Assembly: GCA_019244985.1 (NCBI GenBank)
Contig: JAFASB010000024.1
Location: forward strand, 1 to 13,859
Source: Acidimicrobiia bacterium
GTDB lineage: Bacteria; Actinomycetota; Acidimicrobiia; Acidimicrobiales; AC-14
Reading direction: 5' to 3'
Length of the DNA: 13,859 bases
Both the position numbers and the translations under genes were made by a program. Positions 11,976 to 13,859 of this stretch are shown piece by piece. Position 1 is the stretch's first letter, and every line of letters begins with the position of its first letter. Under the pieces are notes generated by a model. That model was given only the letters and a program-made list of their open reading frames with translations, had not been told where the DNA came from and made no database searches.

Positions 11976-13859
11976 ATGACGGCGACGCCGGCCCCGGGCG
12001 CAGGCACGGTGACGTACCTCTTCAGCCAGCCGGCGCGGGCGCCGCGCCCGCCGGAGGCGCATGAAGACGTGCGCCGGGCCCACCTGCAGCTGCTGCGCCG
12101 CGCCGCACCGGCGTCGCGCCCCGTCAAAGTGCTCGGCGACGGCGCCATCGTCGTGTTCTCGAGCGCCCTCGAAGCCGTTGCCTGCGCGCAAGCGGTCCAA
12201 AACGCGGCCACGGGGCCGGCCGGAGCCGGGCACGGCGCGCCGCGCGTCGCCTTGCACGCCGGCCAACCCATCGCCGACGAAGAGGAGTATCTGAGCGCTC
12301 CGGTCACGGTTGCCCAACGGGTCTGCCACGCGGCCGACGACGGCCAGGTCGTGGTCTCGAGCGTCGTGCGCGGCCTCGTGGACGCGTCTCCGGAGCATTC
12401 GTTCCAGCCGTGGCACCCGGTGGATGCCGATGGAGGCGGCCTCGCCTGGTACGAGCTCGAGTGGCGAGCAGCGACCGCCGGGACGACGGCGACGCCGGCG
12501 GCCGTCCTGCCCTCGGCGCGGGCGTCGCTGTTCGTCGGCCGGCACGACGAGCTCGCGGCCCTGGAGGCGGCGTGGCAGCGGGCCCAAGCCGGCGAACGCC
12601 AGCTCGTGTTCCTCGCCGGTGAGCCGGGTATCGGCAAGACCACCATCGCCCGTCACTTTGCGGCGTCCGTCGAGACGCAGGGCGGGTCGGCACTCTTCGG
12701 GCGCTGCGACGAGGAGGCGCTCGTCCCGCACCAGCCCTTTGTCGAGGCCTTGCGTCACTACGTGACGTCGTGTCCGGCGTCGCGGCTCGCGCAGCAGGTC
12801 GGCGACGGCGGCAGCGACCTCATCCGCCTCGTGCCCGAGCTCGCCGAGCGGCTGCCGGGGCTTCCCGAGCCGCTGCTGCGCGGCGAGCATCACGAGCGCT
12901 ACCGGTTGTACGAGGCGACGGCGGCCTTCATCGAGGCGATCGCCGACGCCGCTCCGGTGTTCCTGGTCCTCGACGACCTGCACTGGGCCGACAAGCCGAC
13001 GCTCCTGCTGCTGCGGCACGTTCTTGCCCGCGCCGAACCAGCGGCGATCCTGGCCGTGGGGACCTATCGCGAGATCGGCCTGGCCCGGACCCACCCGCTC
13101 TCGGCCTTCCTCGCCGAGCTTCGCCGCCATCTGCACTTCGACCGGATCTCACTGCGTGGTCTCGACGAGGCGGACGTGGCCGCTCTCGTCAGTCGCTCGA
13201 CGGGGAGAGACACGCCGCCGGCGTTCGCCGCCGCCCTTCGGCACCACACCGAGGGCAACCCGTTCTTCGTTCAGGGCCTCCTCGACCACCTGGCCGACCA
13301 CCAGCCCGACGTCGACTGGACCGCGGGCGTCGACCTCGCCGAGGTCGGCATTCCCGAAGGCGTGCGCGACCTCATCGGGCGTCGCCTGTCGTTGCTCGAC
13401 GACAGGACCAACCGCGTCCTGGCCGTCGCTGCCGTCGCCGGCGTCGAGTTCGAGCTCCCAGTCATCGAGCGTCTGGGCGACTGGTCCTCCGACGACGTGC
13501 TCGACGCCGTCGAGCGGGCGGCCGCTGCCGGCCTCGTGGTCGAGGACGCCAGCCACCTCGGCCGCTTCCACTTCTCGCACAACCTGGTGCGTCAGACCCT
13601 GTACGACGAGCTGGCGACGGTGCGGCGCGTGCGCTTGCACCTCCGCGTTGCCGAGGCAATGGAAGCGGTCTACGCCGAGGACATCGTCTCCCAGCTCGGG
13701 CAGCTCGCCTACCACTACGGGGAGGCGGCGGCCGGCGGGGCGGTCGACAAGGCCGTCGAGTACTCGGCGTGGGCGGCCATGCGCGCCACCGATGCCACCG
13801 CGTACGAGGAGGCGGCCGCGCACTATCAGCGCGCCCTGCAGACGATGGAGTTCGCCGAG
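11976..13859 (+). CDS. Large regulator: degenerate class III cyclase-homology domain + AAA (AAA_16) ATPase + TPR start (3' end outside window)
   Basis: An uninterrupted frame of 628 residues runs off the window end. Residues 10-165 align with class III nucleotide cyclase domains: GTVTYLF, KVLGDGAIVVFSSALEAV (51-68), RVALHAG (90-96) and DDGQVVVSS (121-129). The usual FTDIEGST metal site is FSQPARAP here (Asp replaced by Q18), and the substrate Asn is T111; D55 and R115 are kept. Cyclase activity is therefore unlikely. Residues 184-440 are an AAA_16/ATPase domain with LFVGRHDEL, Walker A GEPGIGKTT (215-223; K221) and Walker B VFLVLDDLHWAD (D333/D334). Helical sensor-like segments (HHTEGNPFF, FHFSHNLVRQTLYDEL) follow, and a first TPR (EEAAAHYQRAL) closes the visible part. 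Such proteins often continue with many TPRs or a LuxR DNA-binding domain; this cannot be seen here. ATG at 11976 is one nt after the receiver gene. Confidence 0.88.
   Translation, partial: MTATPAPGAGTVTYLFSQPARAPRPPEAHEDVRRAHLQLLRRAAPASRPVKVLGDGAIVVFSSALEAVACAQAVQNAATGPAGAGHGAPRVALHAGQPIADEEEYLSAPVTVAQRVCHAADDGQVVVSSVVRGLVDASPEHSFQPWHPVDADGGGLAWYELEWRAATAGTTATPAAVLPSARASLFVGRHDELAALEAAWQRAQAGERQLVFLAGEPGIGKTTIARHFAASVETQGGSALFGRCDEEALVPHQPFVEALRHYVTSCPASRLAQQVGDGGSDLIRLVPELAERLPGLPEPLLRGEHHERYRLYEATAAFIEAIADAAPVFLVLDDLHWADKPTLLLLRHVLARAEPAAILAVGTYREIGLARTHPLSAFLAELRRHLHFDRISLRGLDEADVAALVSRSTGRDTPPAFAAALRHHTEGNPFFVQGLLDHLADHQPDVDWTAGVDLAEVGIPEGVRDLIGRRLSLLDDRTNRVLAVAAVAGVEFELPVIERLGDWSSDDVLDAVERAAAAGLVVEDASHLGRFHFSHNLVRQTLYDELATVRRVRLHLRVAEAMEAVYAEDIVSQLGQLAYHYGEAAAGGAVDKAVEYSAWAAMRATDATAYEEAAAHYQRALQTMEFAE

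Noticed and set aside
11795..13136. Minus-strand frames antisense to the receiver and AAA genes
   Set aside because: They have biased Arg/Ala/Gly composition, and the plus-strand proteins show all expected motifs.
1..13859. CRISPR array, tRNA/rRNA genes, insertion sequences
   Set aside because: No regularly spaced repeats, no cloverleaf-like or rRNA-like sequence, and no transposase frame or terminal inverted repeats with target duplications were seen.

Overview
The window is GC-rich, densely packed DNA with strong G/C bias at codon third positions. It uses many GTG starts and a TTG start. It encodes an F420-type deazaflavin oxidoreductase relative, an MmpL-type RND transporter, several TetR regulators and a cyclase-homology/AAA regulator. 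Together these point to an actinobacterium, possibly of the acidimicrobial type; that placement is an inference from gene content and composition only. I saw no tRNA, rRNA, CRISPR array or transposase.

Layout. Position 1-639 holds the 3' part of an aldo/keto reductase. Position 744-2381 (minus strand) is a tightly coupled three-gene operon: a deazaflavin (F420)-dependent nitroreductase-family protein, an encapsulated ferritin (EncFtn) with a C-terminal cargo-loading peptide, and a family 1 encapsulin shell protein. This is a complete iron-storage nanocompartment plus one unusual redox partner. Position 2512-5805 (plus) is a sugar ABC importer of the xylose type: XylF-like lipoprotein, single-domain ATPase, XylH-like permease. 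Position 5802-6376 looks like a deletion scar. It holds the frameshifted C-terminus of a DHA2 (EmrB/QacA) MFS exporter on the minus strand, abutting head-to-head an N-terminally truncated SCP2-like domain of the kind found at the C-terminus of HxlR-type regulators.

Position 6380-7485 is a divergent SRPBCC/TetR pair. Its intergenic region carries two near-identical 14-bp palindromes (GTACCA-NN-TGGTAC) whose starts are 21 bp apart, and the second touches the TetR start codon. Position 7451-10695 (minus) is an MMPL transporter with an extra C-terminal DUF3052-like domain, followed by its overlapping TetR regulator. A 19-bp dyad lies just upstream of the MMPL start. Position 10814-11419 is a TMEM175-type potassium channel, and 11428-11550 is a possible 40-residue single-helix membrane protein. 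Position 11597-13859 is an operon of a single-domain response regulator and a large AAA regulator that runs off the window end. The cyclase-homology domain of this regulator has lost a metal-binding Asp and the substrate Asn.

The best candidates for something little described are the encapsulin operon with its coupled F420-type enzyme, the MMPL fusion, the degenerate cyclase/AAA regulator coupled to a receiver protein, and the paired palindromic operators.
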